Shown here piece after piece: positions 54,287 to 64,000 of a stretch of 64,000 bases of DNA. The notes under the pieces are model-generated. The model did not search any database. It saw only the letters and a list, made by a program, of their open reading frames with translations, and was not told the origin of the DNA. The translations under genes were made by a program, and so were the position numbers. This stretch comes from Puccinellia tenuiflora (lineage: Eukaryota; Streptophyta; Magnoliopsida; Poales; Poaceae), in assembly GCA_012064385.1 (NCBI GenBank), contig QRDG01001369.1, forward strand, positions 120,492 through 184,491, in the 5' to 3' direction. Positions within the stretch are counted from its first letter, which is position 1; each line of letters opens with the position of its first letter.

Positions 54287-55284
54287 TATTTGGCATTGCG
54301 CCTAGCTAAAAGGCGTTAAACAAAAGCGCTTATGGGAGGCAACCCATTTTCTTTCAGTTTATTTTTGCTTTCTCGAGTCATGATTGTTGTTACCTCTATA
54401 ACAACTCCATTGTATGTTTTTCTTTTGGTTTTTGTGCCAAGAAATAGCCTCTAATGCATCGAAAGTTCGAGGTCTTGATTTGTTGTCTAGAAACAGATTC
54501 TGTGCGCCTGTTGCAGAAAATCTTTAAAAATCTCAGAACGTGATATTTTTCTGAAATGTTTTGACAGCAAGACTGATACTTTTATCTATCTTTCATTAGT
54601 TTTAAGTTTTCTGATTTGAGCTACGTAAGTTCCTCTTAAAATTTGATCTTTACATAGTGTTCTGCTTTTGACAGATTTTGACTTTATTTGCATTCGCCTC
54701 TTTACGAGTGTCATTTGTGGTACTTTATGGGAAGGAAGTGCCACATTGAGGCTTAGTAACAGTAGCTAATGTTAAATCAAGTTTTTGCCATATGTCCTTG
54801 TGGAACCCAAGTGGATTTTATTTTATGAGTACTAACTCTCTAATCAGTTTATGGGAAGTTATGTGTGAAGGGAGTTTTTAAGTTCCACGAGAGAGGATGA
54901 TGAAAGAAGTTAAAGGATGGACAAAAGCACAAGCTTGGGGATGCCCCATGGCACCCCCTGGACATTCAAGAAGACTCAAGCGTCTAAGCTTGGGGATGCC
55001 CAAGGCATGCCCTCTTCTTCATCGACAACCATCAGGTCCTCTCCGTTGAAACTATGTTTTTATCACTTTACATATTATGATGAGAAGTGTGTGTTGCTGA
55101 TACTAACTACTGCATAATATAATTTATTTAGTTATAGATGGAGAGTTATTTCTGTAATTCCCTGTTTCGACTTTGTTCTTTCGTCTTACCACATCCGCAT
55201 AGAGAGGCTTAGTGGCTTACATCTGGTGAAAAATGAGGTATGCATCTGACAATCCCAAATTTTTTATTTAGAGACTACTATACC
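54287..55284 (+). other. Non-coding 3' interior of element C
   Basis: It matches the reverse complement of 42860-44573. It carries the block after the gag stop (54290-54350) and the AAGCTTGGGGATGCCC hairpin pair (54935-55012). No gene. Confidence 0.65.
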
Positions 55285-56839
55285 CAGTGGCGGCACGAGG
55301 AAATAGTGGCTAGGTATTCATTGTATTTTTTGTCTAAACACAATATATGAAAAAAATGGTATAACGGTAGTAGCAATTTTCAACGCATCAGACAATAATA
55401 GTAATACACAAATAATTTTCCAATCAAGTAAGAATACATCAGTACCTATTGACTGATAAACTGATGATATCCCCATTTTACAATATAACTCTACGATCGC
55501 CTTTTTGAAAGATATGGATGACATCCTCATCCTTTACTTGATTGAAGAATTCTCTCTCAACAAATGTAACCAAACAACTGCTGAAGTAATAATCACCCAT
55601 TTTGTTCCTCAGCTTATTTTTTACATAGTTCATTAAAGAGAACAACCCTTTCAACACTAGTAGTAGCTACTGGTAGGATCAATACAAACTTAAGAAGCTT
55701 GTAAACAACAAAATATTGTTCATGCTTGTTTGTCTCAGCAAGCAAAACTGAAAGCGCACACAGATTTTTCCAGTTTTTTAACCTTTCATCTCTACGCACA
55801 TGACTATTATACATGTCTAGTTGCCATGGAAGTCTTGCCAGCTCATCACTTATGAAATCATTAGCATAAAACTTTGTAGCAAGCCTAACAAACTTCTTTT
55901 GATCATAAGCAACAAATAGACGAAGTGGACTGAATGCTATCATGTAAGAAAGTAGATCCATGTTCACCTCATCAAATCTGTCATTTAGCTCACTAAGTTG
56001 CCTGTCAATGACACACACATATGTATCAACTTTGAAGCGATGGAAATTCATTGCACCATTATAAAAACCCTTTATTGGTCGGACAAGGGGATAGTAATGA
56101 CCCTCCATATTGACAAATTTGGTCTGATACTTTTTACAAAAATATGTGACCTTTTGAAGAAAATCATCCCATCCAAGATCGTCCCTTAAGCCCTCCAAGT
56201 GATACTTTGTGAGATCAACAAGCTCAATAGCATTAACAATATCATGGTCTTGCTTTTTAAAGCTCTACTCAAGTCATTTGTGTATCCAAAAATTTCTTTC
56301 ATCAAGTATGACATGAAAATAAACTTAAATGATCAAAATGATGTCAATGTGGTCAGAGCCGATTGGGCCTCTGCACCATGATACTCTTTTCCAATCATGA
56401 CTAAGACTCGTCGTATGGCACCATATATAGAGATGACATGGTTCACGATTCTAAAGTGACGCCAATCAGCCAATGAGAAGCTACAACAACTTATTATTAA
56501 TATCTAGACAATCTTGACTAGGAAAAAGAGTTAATAACATGCAAATTCTGGTAGTTTTAAGTTGTTTCATTGTTCTTTGCATCCTGATGTTGAGATGTGA
56601 TATTTTATAAGAAAAACACCCATCTTCACTACAATATGTTATGTTTCCGCATCTTTTCTATTGTCCATAACATGCAATGTATTTTCTCTAACCAATTCTT
56701 GTAAGCTATGGGCAAAGTCGTAAAGATGTTGCTTCTTGATGCAATTGAATCATCTTTCTACTTGTCTTAGTTGTTAAAATCGTGAGAATATTTGTTGTCT
56801 TAATGTGATGTACCTGCAGGATGTTGAGTATTGTATTTT
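55285..56839 (-). mobile_element. hAT-superfamily transposon fragment
   Basis: It contains a hAT transposase 3' exon (55478-56480). On the left, at 55285, is a CAGTGGCGGCACGAGG sequence of hAT terminal-repeat type, about 190 bases beyond the stop. The right part is non-coding and may be an intron; it is interrupted by the short-LTR Copia element at 56840. The other terminus is not in the window. Confidence 0.7.
55478..56480 (-). pseudogene. hAT transposase, C-terminal part
   Basis: The minus strand encodes the second half of a hAT transposase of the DUF4371/TTF-zinc-finger-like plant type. A main frame spans 56198-55614 (LRDDLGWDDFLQKVTYFCKK, VRRDERLKNWKNLCALSVLL). Upstream, in a neighbouring frame, is SLADWRHFRIVNHVISIYGA and ALTTLTSF-like sequence. 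The hAT dimerisation motif reads LLKFVLILPVATTSVERV; a frameshift near 55640 follows, then NKLRNKMGDYYFSSCLVTFV to the stop at 55478. The upstream edge is an intron acceptor (TTGTTGTAG ending at 56481). The DDE core is mostly outside this part, so activity cannot be judged, but the frameshifts argue for decay. Confidence 0.78.
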
Positions 56840-56970
56840 TGTTAGAGTATATATTTGTATATTGTAGTTTCCCCATGTGTTAGGGGTTTCCCTGTATATT
56901 TGCACCTGTACATGTACTATATATTGTGGCATTTGGCCCCCTGGTAATACAAGCATCTATTACCCTAACA
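56840..56970 (+). repeat. 5' LTR of the short-LTR Copia element
   Basis: 131 bases, TGTTAGAGTATATATTTG to ATTACCCTAACA. It is AT-rich, with a TACTATATATTG TATA-like motif. Confidence 0.95.
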
Positions 56971-56981
56971 TGGTATCAGAG
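56971..56981 (+). other. Primer-binding site of the short-LTR Copia element
   Basis: TGGTATCAGAG directly follows the LTR; initiator tRNA-Met type, with T in place of the usual final C. Confidence 0.88.
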
Positions 56982-56983
56982 TC

Positions 56984-58861
56984 GTAGGTGTTGGGAATAT
57001 GCCCTAGAGGCAATAATAAAATGGTTTATTAGCATATTCATGTTTATGATAATAGTTTATTATCTATGCTATAATTGTATTAATTGGAAACATAATACAT
57101 GTGTGGAATATAAACAAATAGGTGTCCCTAGTAAGCCTCTACCGGACTAGTTCGTTAGTCAAGAGATGGTTAGAGTTTCCTAACCATGGACTTGTTATAG
57201 TCACTTGATAACGGAGTCATATCATTAGGAGTAATGATGTGATGGACAAGACCCGATAATAAAGAGTTGCAATTGATCGTGTCACACAAGTTTCATTGCC
57301 AACACTTTTAGTATGCCAAGTATAGTTTCCTTAGACCATGAGATTATGTCACTCCCGTTTACCGGAGGAATGCTTTGTGGACATCAAACGTCACTTCGTA
57401 ACTGGGTGATTATAAAGGTGGCTTTCAGGTATCTCCGATGGTATTTGTTGGGTGACATGAATCAAAAGTGGGATTTGTCCTTCCTTGTGACGGAAAAGAT
57501 ATCTCTGGGCCCTCTCGGTAATATAGCATCAGAAAAGGTTGCAACCATGTGATTAAGTGTTAATCACAGAGATCCTATATTATGGACGAGTAAAGAGAAT
57601 TTGTCAGGTAACGAGATAGAACTATATATGGAGATATCAACGATCAAATCTCGGGCAAATTAAATATCGTGAGACAAAGGGAATCGTATATGAGATTAAG
57701 AATCTCCGGCATCGTGGTTCAATCGATAAAGAACTTCGTTGAATATGTAGGAGTCAATATGGGCATCCCGGTCCCGCTATTGATTATTGATATGATCATG
57801 TCTGCATGTTCTCGAACCCGTAGGGTCACACACTTAACGCTCCGATGTAGCTAGGGTTAGCGATGAGATAATTGATGGAATGAACGAATGGTGATTCGGA
57901 GTCTCGGATGGGATCCCAGACATCACGAGGAGTTCCGGAGGAGTCCGGAGAATAAGATTCATATAAGGAAAGTGGTTTCCGGAGGTATCGGAAAGGTTCG
58001 GGAATTTTCCGGTAGAGTACCGGAATATTCTAGAAGGTTCTAGAGGAGTCTAGAAGTGGGGCCCATAGGAGTATGGGGCCCACATGGACCATAGGGGTGG
58101 TGCAGCAGCCTCATGGGCTGGCCGCACCAGCCTCCTAGGCCCATGCGGCTAAGGGGCAAAGGGGCCCAAGTGGGGGGCGCCCCAAACCCTAACTTGGGGG
58201 GCCAAGCCTCCCAAGCCCTAGGGCCAGCATGCCCCTCCCCTTGCCTCCACCTATAAAAGGAGGGGTGGGGGTGCGGCACACCTAGGCCAAGGCTGCCCTA
58301 GCCGCACCCCTTCCCTTGCCCTAGCCGCCGGCCTCTTCCTCCACCAAGCCGGCGCCACCTCTCTCCCCGGAGGGCTGCCGCCATCTCCACCACCATGGCT
58401 GCTGCACCACCCTTAGATGTAGGGCTGCTGCTGCACCTCCTCCTCTCCCTCTCCTCTTGCTTGGCTTGGCGAAGCCCTGCTCGTGGAGACCACACCATCA
58501 ACGCCACCACAACCGTCGTGGTGCCGAGATCCATCTAGCCATCTCCACCTTGCTTGCGGGATCAAGAAGGCGGAGATCTACATCGAGCCGTACGTGTGGA
58601 TACCGCGGAGGTGCTACCCCTTGTGGCACTTCATCGAATTGGACTTCGAGGAAATACATCTCCTCGCGACTAGATGAGTCTAGTTGCGGGGATCGACTAG
58701 CCAACCCCTGCACCGACAAAACGCGTTTGTTGATCTTCAAGGGTAAGAGATTGGATCTCATCTTCGCTACCTTCGTCTAGTAGATCTAGATCCTTGGGGT
58801 TTATTCCGCCTGTTGCGTAGGAATTTTTTTTTGTTTTCTATGCTGCGACCCCATCAGTAGG
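56984..58861 (+). mobile_element. Angela-like solo LTR with TSD GTAGG
   Basis: One LTR, 56989-58856 (1868 bases), starting TGTTGGGAATATGCCCTAG and ending CTATGCTGCGACCCCATCA. GTAGG flanks it (56984-56988 and 58857-58861). It shares start, end and interior blocks with the LTRs of the element at 1-8707 but on the other strand. A TATAAAA box lies at 58252-58258. It probably arose by recombination between the two LTRs of a full element. It separates the host Copia PBS from its leader. Confidence 0.93.
58252..58258 (+). promoter_or_regulatory. TATA box in the Angela-like solo LTR
   Basis: CCTATAAAAGGAGG in a GC-rich setting. It reads toward the Copia gag-pol frame, so it could in principle drive that frame from outside (inference). 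Confidence 0.5.
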
Positions 58862-59365
58862 GTTTTCTTTTCTTTCCTCGCAGCCGCAGCCGCCGCCCGC
58901 CTCGGCATCTTGCCGCCGCGCCCGGTCGCCGCCGCCGCCGCCTCTTCCTCGCCGCCGAATCGTCCCACGATCCGGCCGCCGCCGCTCCCGTCGCGGTCGC
59001 CGTCTCCGTCCACGGCCGCTGCTGCGGTCCGTCGCGCCGTTCCATCCGCGGCTGCCGCCGCTGTCCGTCCAGCCCTGCCCTCCGTTCGCAGCCGCCGCCT
59101 CCGTCTGGCCAGTCGCCGCCTCAATCGACGGCCGCTTTCGTCCGTGGCCGCCGTCTCCGTCCGGCCAGTCGCGGCCTCCGTCCACGGCCGCCTCAGGTTG
59201 CTGCTGCTTTAGGCCCGTTCCGATTGATTGGTGCTCAGCTCAATTGGTCTTCAGCTCTTTCTGCTCACGTGGTACTGCTCGCGCTGGTTGTTTCCTTCAG
59301 ATTGATTGGATCCAGCGTTGACTAGCTCCGTCTCCCTCTCAAAATTTTTTTTGTGATTGTGAGCT
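58862..59365 (+). other. Leader of the short-LTR Copia element
   Basis: A C/G-rich, low-complexity stretch with repeated GCCGCC and CGTCCG motifs, lying between the solo LTR and the gag start. No gene. Confidence 0.6.
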
Positions 59366-60277
59366 ATGTCTTCCTCGTCGGGCTATGTTGCGATTCCTCG
59401 CTGCCCGGTGATTTTTGATGGCGCGAATTACCCTGATTTCGCTGCCTTCATGCGCGTCCACATGCGCGGTCTTTGTCTTTGGGGTGTGCTTTCTGGCGAG
59501 GTCTCCTGTCCGTCGCGCCCCGTTGCTCCTCTGGCACCCATTGCGCCGCCGCCTGTTGTCCTTGCTCCCGATGCTACTCAGGAGGTCAAGGATGCAGCCC
59601 AGAGTGCTTATGATACTGCTCTGACTGATTATGACCGGGAGGTCCAGGAGCATTCTACTGCTGTTGCGACGTACCGGCTGGATCTGACTGACTACACTCA
59701 GTGGATAGATGAGGATGCTCGTGCTGCTGCTGTCCTTACTTCCAGTGTTCTGCCTCAGTATGCTGCTGAGTTCATGGGTCTTCCCACCGCTGCTGCTCAG
59801 TGGACTTTTCTTCGTCAGCGCTATCAGCCGTCTGGCGATGCTCTTTACCTGTCCGTGGTTCGTCAGGAGCATGATCTTCAGCAGGGTGATTCCACTATTG
59901 ATGATTTCTATACTCAGAGTGCTGCTATTTGGCGTCAGCTTGATTCTCTTCGTACAGCTATGTGTGGCACCTGTCCCTGCTGTCTGACTGTGCGCGCGGA
60001 TCTAGAGTTTCAGCGCGTCTATGAGTTCTTGTCGCGGCTCCGCAAGGAGTTTGAGCCGCGTCGTGCCCAGCTACTTGCCCGTGGTCGTGTTCCGCTCTCT
60101 GAGGTACTAGCTAAGCTTCGGGCTGAGTAGACTCGTCTTCGTGGTGCTGGTCTTCTTGAGGTTCCCTCTGTACTTGCTGCTCGTGGTCCTCCTGTGCCGT
60201 CTGCTCGTGGTCCTCCTGTGCCGCCAGCCTCGTTGCGGTCTCTAGTACCGCCGATACTCTTTACTCCTCCGGCCTAG
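59366..60277 (+). pseudogene. Copia gag of the short-LTR element
   Basis: It starts at MSSSSGYVAIPRCPV and is open for 254 residues to a TAG at 60128-60130. It continues in frame to a second TAG at 60275-60277. The capsid domain spans about residues 10-235 (FDGANYPDFAAFMRVHMRGL, AAAQWTFLRQRYQPSGDALY, FYTQSAAIWRQLDSL). A Pro-rich linker lies between the stops. The CCHC knuckle (CAYCGKTGHDILSC, from 60323) is in the next open segment. Both stops are compatible with a single C-to-T change at a glutamine codon. Confidence 0.9.
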
Positions 60278-62962
60278 GGTCAGAGTCAGCCTCAGCAGCC
60301 CCGTGCACCTCCTCGTCCTCCCTGCGCCTACTGTGGCAAGACTGGCCACGATATCTTGAGCTGCTGGAAGAGGGATCCCAGCTTACGTCAGCAGTACCAT
60401 GCTCGTAGGCAGGCTGCTTCTTCAGGATCTTCTGCTGTTGCCCAGGCTGGATCGTCAGGATCTTCTGCTGCTGCACTGTCTGATCAGGACATTATCCGAG
60501 GTCTTCGTAGTCTGCTCGCTGCTACAGGCTCTTCCTCGATGGGTACTGCTGGTCCTGTGTCTAGCTCTCCTGGCACCGCGCGACCACCACCTTCTACACA
60601 GTCAGGTACGTCATCCCCGTGGTATCTGGATTCTGGAGCTTCTTTTCATATGACTTCTGCATCTTCTATTCTTTCTTCTCTTCGCTCTCTTACTTCTCCT
60701 GTCCGTGTTATCACGGCTGATGGTACCTCTCTTCCTGTTTCCAGTCGAGGCACCCTTTCTACTTGCTCTTTCTCTGTTCCTGATGTTTCTCATGTTCCTA
60801 GTCTTAAGATGAACCTGTTTTCTGCTAGTCAGCTTACTGATTCTGGTTGTCGAGTCATTCTTGACGCTGATTCTTGTGCTGTTCAGGACCGTCGTACACA
60901 GGTCCTGGTTGGAGCTGGCCCTCGCAGCCTTGAGTCCCCGGGGCTATGGGAGTTAGACTGGCTTCACGTTCCTTCCGCTGACACTTCATCTGCCAGTCCT
61001 CCTGCGGTTGCTGCTTCTGTCACTGGCTCTTTTCAGCAGTGGCATCATCGGCTGGGTCACCTTTGTGGCTCCCGTTTATCGTCATTAGTTCGTCGTGGTC
61101 TTTTGGGGTCTGTCTCAGGAGATGTGTCTTTACATTCGTGTCAGGGTTATAGGTTAGGCAAACAGATTCAGCTTCCCTATCCTACTAGTGCGTCTGTATC
61201 TCAGCGACCTTTTGATTTAGTTCATTCAGATGTTTGGGGTCCGGCACCCTTTGCTTCTAAAGGGGGCCATCGATACTATATTTTGTTCATTGATGATTTT
61301 TCACGGTACACCTGGTTGTTTTTTATGCGCTCTCGCAGTGAGGTGCTCGCTATTTATCAGCGCTTTGTGGCCATGGTTCGTACTCAGTATTCCACTCCTA
61401 TTCGTGTGTTTCGTGCTGATTCTGCAGGAGAGTATATCTCCCAGCACCTGCGTGGTGTCCTTGCTGAGCAGGGCACCCTTGCCCAGTTCTCGTGTCCCGG
61501 CGCCCATGCTCAAAATGGTGTCGCCGAGCGTAAGCATCGTCATATTCTTGAGACTACCCGTGCTATGATGATTGCTTCCTCTCTTCCGCCACATTTCTGG
61601 GCTGAGGCTGTCGCTACGTCGACTTACCTCATTAACATTCAGCCTTCTGCTGCTCTTCATGGTGGCATTCCGCTCGAGCGTCTCTCTGGTAGCTCTCCAG
61701 ACTACTCGACTCTTCGTTTATTTGGTTGTGTTTGCTATGTCCTTCTCCCTCCTCGCGAACGCACCAAACTGACCGCTCAGTCTGTTGAGTGTGTTTTTCT
61801 CGGATACAGTGATGAGCATAAAGGCTATCGCTGCTGGGACCCTGTTGCTCGTCGGATGCGCATCTCTCGTGATGTCACGTTTGATGAGACGCGTTCCTTC
61901 TATCCTTGCCCCACCTCTGGTACTTACCCGGTGGATGATATCTCTTTTCTTCTCTTTCCTGATACACCTCCTGCTGTCCCTTCTCCTCCACTTCTTCCTT
62001 CTGATGCGCCCCCTTCGTTGGCGCCATCATCTCCTCCGTCTTATTCTCCTAGTTCTCCTCTTTCTCCGGCTTCGGATTCTTCCTCTGCCGTTCCTTTTTC
62101 TTCCTCTTCTGATGAGTTGTCTTCTGCTGATGCGTCTCCTAATTCTCCACCTCTTCCGCATGTTCGTTCGCGTCGTGCTCCAAACCGTTACTCTCCTAGT
62201 CAGTATGGTCTCTCTGTTGTCTCCGAACCGACTTCTTATCGGGATGCTGAGCAACATCCCGAATGGCAGCTTGCCATGGCTGAGGAGATTGCTGCGCTTG
62301 AGCGCACCGGCACCTGGGATCTTGTTTCTCCACCTCCTGGTGTCCGTCCTATCACGTGTAAGTGGGTCTATAAAATTAAGACCCGCTCTGATGGATTTCT
62401 TGAGCGCTATAAAGCGCGTCTTGTGGCTCGTGGCTTTCAGCAGGAGCATGGCCGTGACTATGATGAGACTTTTGCTCCTGTGGCTCATATGACCACTGTG
62501 CGTACTCTTCTTGCTGTTGCTTCTGTTCGACGCTGGTCTGTGTCCCAGCTTGATGTTCAGAACGCTTTTCTTAATGGCGAGTTGAGTGAGGAGGTTTACA
62601 TGGAGCCTCCTCCTGGGTATTCTGTACCTGATGGGATGGTTTGTCGTCTTCGACGTTCTCTTTATGGCCTGAAACAGGCCCCTCGTGCCTGGTTCGAGCG
62701 CTTTGCTTCTGTGGTGACTGCTGCTGGTTTCTCTCTTAGTTTTCATGATCCAGCGCTATTTGTTCACACTTCTCCTCATGGACGCACTCTTCTCCTTCTT
62801 TATGTTGATGATATGATCATTACTGGTGACGATCCTGAGTATATTGTCTTTGTCAAGGCTCGTCTTCGTGATCAGTTTCTTATGACTGATCTTGGTCCTC
62901 TTCGCTACTTTCTTGGGATTGAGATCTTCTCCACTTCTGATGGCTTTTATATCTCCCAGTAA
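60278..62962 (+). CDS. Copia nucleocapsid, protease, integrase and reverse transcriptase
   Basis: Open from the second TAG to a TAA at 62960-62962. In order: CCHC knuckle (from 60323), protease (WYLDSGASFHMTS, Asp-Ser-Gly), GAG-pre-integrase (WHHRLGHLCGSRL), integrase core with Asp in LVHSDVWGP, Asp in FRADSAGEY and Glu in NGVAERKHRH, a Pro/Ser-rich linker, and RT with LDVQNAFLNG and the YVDD box (LLYVDDMIITGDD). Integrase-RT order shows Copia. The usual RSDSGGEY of integrase reads RADSAGEY here. The lineage within Copia is not decided. The TAA cuts RT from RNase H in the same frame. Confidence 0.93.
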   Translation, partial: GQSQPQQPRAPPRPPCAYCGKTGHDILSCWKRDPSLRQQYHARRQAASSGSSAVAQAGSSGSSAAALSDQDIIRGLRSLLAATGSSSMGTAGPVSSSPGTARPPPSTQSGTSSPWYLDSGASFHMTSASSILSSLRSLTSPVRVITADGTSLPVSSRGTLSTCSFSVPDVSHVPSLKMNLFSASQLTDSGCRVILDADSCAVQDRRTQVLVGAGPRSLESPGLWELDWLHVPSADTSSASPPAVAASVTGSFQQWHHRLGHLCGSRLSSLVRRGLLGSVSGDVSLHSCQGYRLGKQIQLPYPTSASVSQRPFDLVHSDVWGPAPFASKGGHRYYILFIDDFSRYTWLFFMRSRSEVLAIYQRFVAMVRTQYSTPIRVFRADSAGEYISQHLRGVLAEQGTLAQFSCPGAHAQNGVAERKHRHILETTRAMMIASSLPPHFWAEAVATSTYLINIQPSAALHGGIPLERLSGSSPDYSTLRLFGCVCYVLLPPRERTKLTAQSVECVFLGYSDEHKGYRCWDPVARRMRISRDVTFDETRSFYPCPTSGTYPVDDISFLLFPDTPPAVPSPPLLPSDAPPSLAPSSPPSYSPSSPLSPASDSSSAVPFSSSSDELSSADASPNSPPLPHVRSRRAPNRYSPSQYGLSVVSEPTSYRDAEQHPEWQLAMAEEIAALERTGTWDLVSPPPGVRPITCKWVYKIKTRSDGFLERYKARLVARGFQQEHGRDYDETFAPVAHMTTVRTLLAVASVRRWSVSQLDVQNAFLNGELSEEVYMEPPPGYSVPDGMVCRLRRSLYGLKQAPRAWFERFASVVTAAGFSLSFHDPALFVHTSPHGRTLLLLYVDDMIITGDDPEYIVFVKARLRDQFLMTDLGPLRYFLGIEIFSTSDGFYISQ

Positions 62963-63691
62963 AAGTATATTCAGGATCTCCTTACTCGTGCTGCCCTTGT
63001 GGATGAGCGCACAGTTGAGACTCCTATGGAGCTTAATGTTAAGCTTTGTCCTACTGATGGTGATCCTCTTTCGGATCCCACACGTTATCGTCATCTTGTT
63101 GGGAGTCTTGTTTATCTTGCTGTCACTCGTCCTGATATTTCTTATCCTGTTCATATTCTGAGTCAGTTTGTCTCAGCTCCTACCACCGTTCACTACAGTC
63201 ATCTCCTTCGTGTCCTTCGTTACCTTCGTGGCACGATTACTCGTCGTCTTTTCTTTCCTAGCTCCAGCTCTTTCCAGCTCCAGTGCTACTCGGATGCTAC
63301 GTGGGCGAGTGATCCTTCGGATCGTCGTTCACTTTCTGCTTACTGTGTGTTTCTTGGTGGTTCGCTTGTTGCTTGGAAGACGAAGAAACAGGTCGCGGTT
63401 TCCCGTTCGAGCGTTGAGGCTGAGCTGCGGGCTATGGCTTCGTTGATTGCTGAGGTGACCTGGTTACGGTGGTTGCTTGCAGATTTTGGGGTCTCTATTA
63501 CGACACCCACTCCACTTTTGTGTGACAGTACAGGTGCTATCAGTATTGCACGTGATCCAGTCAAGCATGAGCTGAACAAGCATATTGATGTTGATGCTTT
63601 TTATACACGTGCTCAGGTGCAGGATCAGGTTATTGCGCTTCATTATGTGCCTTCAGATTTGCAGTTGGCGGATTTCTTTATGAAGGCATAA
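62963..63691 (+). CDS. Copia RNase H of the short-LTR element
   Basis: Same frame as RT, open from the TAA to the natural stop at 63691. It includes the RT-RNase H connection (LVGSLVYLAVTRPDISYPVH) and RNase H (CYSDATWASDPSDRRSLSAY, SRSSVEAELRAMASL, LLCDSTGAISIARDP, HYVPSDLQLADFFMKA). The stop is 74 bases before the 3' LTR, which leaves room only for the PPT. Confidence 0.92.
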   Translation, partial: KYIQDLLTRAALVDERTVETPMELNVKLCPTDGDPLSDPTRYRHLVGSLVYLAVTRPDISYPVHILSQFVSAPTTVHYSHLLRVLRYLRGTITRRLFFPSSSSFQLQCYSDATWASDPSDRRSLSAYCVFLGGSLVAWKTKKQVAVSRSSVEAELRAMASLIAEVTWLRWLLADFGVSITTPTPLLCDSTGAISIARDPVKHELNKHIDVDAFYTRAQVQDQVIALHYVPSDLQLADFFMKA

Positions 63692-63754
63692 ACCCGAACG
63701 CAATATGACTTCTTACTCTCCAAACTCAATGTCCTGGTTCCACCCTGAGTTTGA

Positions 63755-63765
63755 GGGGGGGGGGG
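63755..63765 (+). other. Polypurine tract, run of 11 G
   Basis: GA followed by eleven G directly before the LTR start TGTTAG. The plus-strand primer of this element is unusually homopolymeric. Confidence 0.85.
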
Positions 63766-63896
63766 TGTTAGAGTATATATTTGTATATTGTAGTTTCCCC
63801 ATGTGTTAGGGGGTTTTCTGTATATTTGCACATGTACATGTACTATATATTGTGGCCTTTAGCCCCCTGATAATACATGCATCTATTACCCTAACA
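63766..63896 (+). repeat. 3' LTR of the short-LTR Copia element
   Basis: 131 bases, aligned to the 5' LTR without gaps; eight differences counted by eye. Confidence 0.95.
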
Positions 63897-64000
63897 ATTT
63901 TCACTGCACGCATAGGACATGATGATTGTAATATGGCAGATAAACTCTTTCGTTGGAATCAACACTTTTCTAGTTTCTATATGTTCCATTTTCAATCCAC
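63897..64000. other. Right flank of the Copia insertion
   Basis: Begins with the TSD ATTTT. It is presumably the continuation of the interrupted hAT region left of 56840. No gene is seen in these 104 bases. Confidence 0.5.

Larger units (their letters stand above)
53746..55284 (+). mobile_element. Athila-lineage element C fragment
   Basis: Plus-oriented, entered in the middle of gag at 53746, where element B was inserted. It holds the end of gag/protease and the same non-coding 3' interior as A and B. It ends near the hAT terminus at about 55285. LTRs and pol are missing. Confidence 0.8.
56840..63896 (+). mobile_element. Complete short-LTR Copia element with TSD ATTTT
   Basis: LTRs of 131 bases at both ends (56840-56970 and 63766-63896), flanked by ATTTT (56835-56839 and 63897-63901). 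A PBS follows the left LTR and an 11-G polypurine run precedes the right one. A single gag-pol frame (59366-63691) is interrupted only by three stops. An Angela-like solo LTR (56989-58856) sits 18 bases after the left LTR. By eye the LTRs differ at 8 of 131 positions, so the element is of moderate age. The hAT fragment is its target. Confidence 0.95.

Noticed and set aside
59339..59872. 177-residue minus-strand frame opposite the Copia gag
   Set aside because: It lies entirely over the conserved gag domain and shows no domain of its own; a shadow frame. The same applies to 62027-62746.

Overview
The window is repeat-dense plant DNA, almost certainly from a Triticeae grass (wheat, Aegilops or barley group). 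The evidence is the mix of long terminal repeat (LTR) retrotransposons: Angela/BARE-type Copia LTRs, Athila-lineage Gypsy elements whose LTRs begin TGATACGTCTC (Sabrina/WHAM style), a Tat-lineage Gypsy element, and a very long LTR of the LARD/Sukkula style. I found no ordinary host gene with a convincing intact reading frame, and no tRNA, rRNA or CRISPR. Family names are from memory of Triticeae repeats and were not searched. Element boundaries come from TG..CA ends, primer-binding sites (PBS), polypurine tracts (PPT) and target-site duplications (TSD) read by eye.

Layout, left to right. 1-8707: minus-strand Angela/BARE-like Copia element with gag and pol, broken by one stop and one frameshift; its two LTRs are rearranged differently. 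8708-8951: short purine-rich stretch. 8952-18872: plus-strand non-autonomous Copia element with Sirevirus-like traits (LTR palindromes, repeated PPT-like motifs); it has a broken gag and no pol, and its 5' LTR/PBS/gag-start segment is inverted. 18873-19083: scrap of another Copia gag. 19084-40193: large Tat-lineage Gypsy element with gag, protease, RT, two RNase H domains and integrase on the plus strand. Downstream of pol are two genes on the opposite strand: an AT-hook/B3-like gene and a five-exon gene of the 'putative gypsy-type transposon' family. The second gene is interrupted by a 5.4-kb solo LTR with a perfect TSD.

40194-42417: unassigned DNA ending in a Helitron-like 3' terminus. 42418-55284: three Athila-lineage copies. 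A and B are minus and C is plus; all are non-autonomous or truncated, and a 1.44-kb Mutator-like (MULE) element sits in the LTR of A. 55285-56839: hAT transposase fragment. 56840-63896: complete short-LTR Copia element with matching TSDs, carrying an Angela-like solo LTR just after its PBS. Its gag-pol frame is continuous except for three stop codons. 63897-64000 is flank.

The elements are nested and layered. Autonomous-type enzymes (RT, integrase, RNase H) remain recognisable in three elements, but every polyprotein has at least one inactivating change. The most unusual content is the antisense gene block of the Tat element. Its introns are visible on the minus strand with compatible splice phases at all four junctions, and its reading frame resumes exactly across the solo-LTR insertion.
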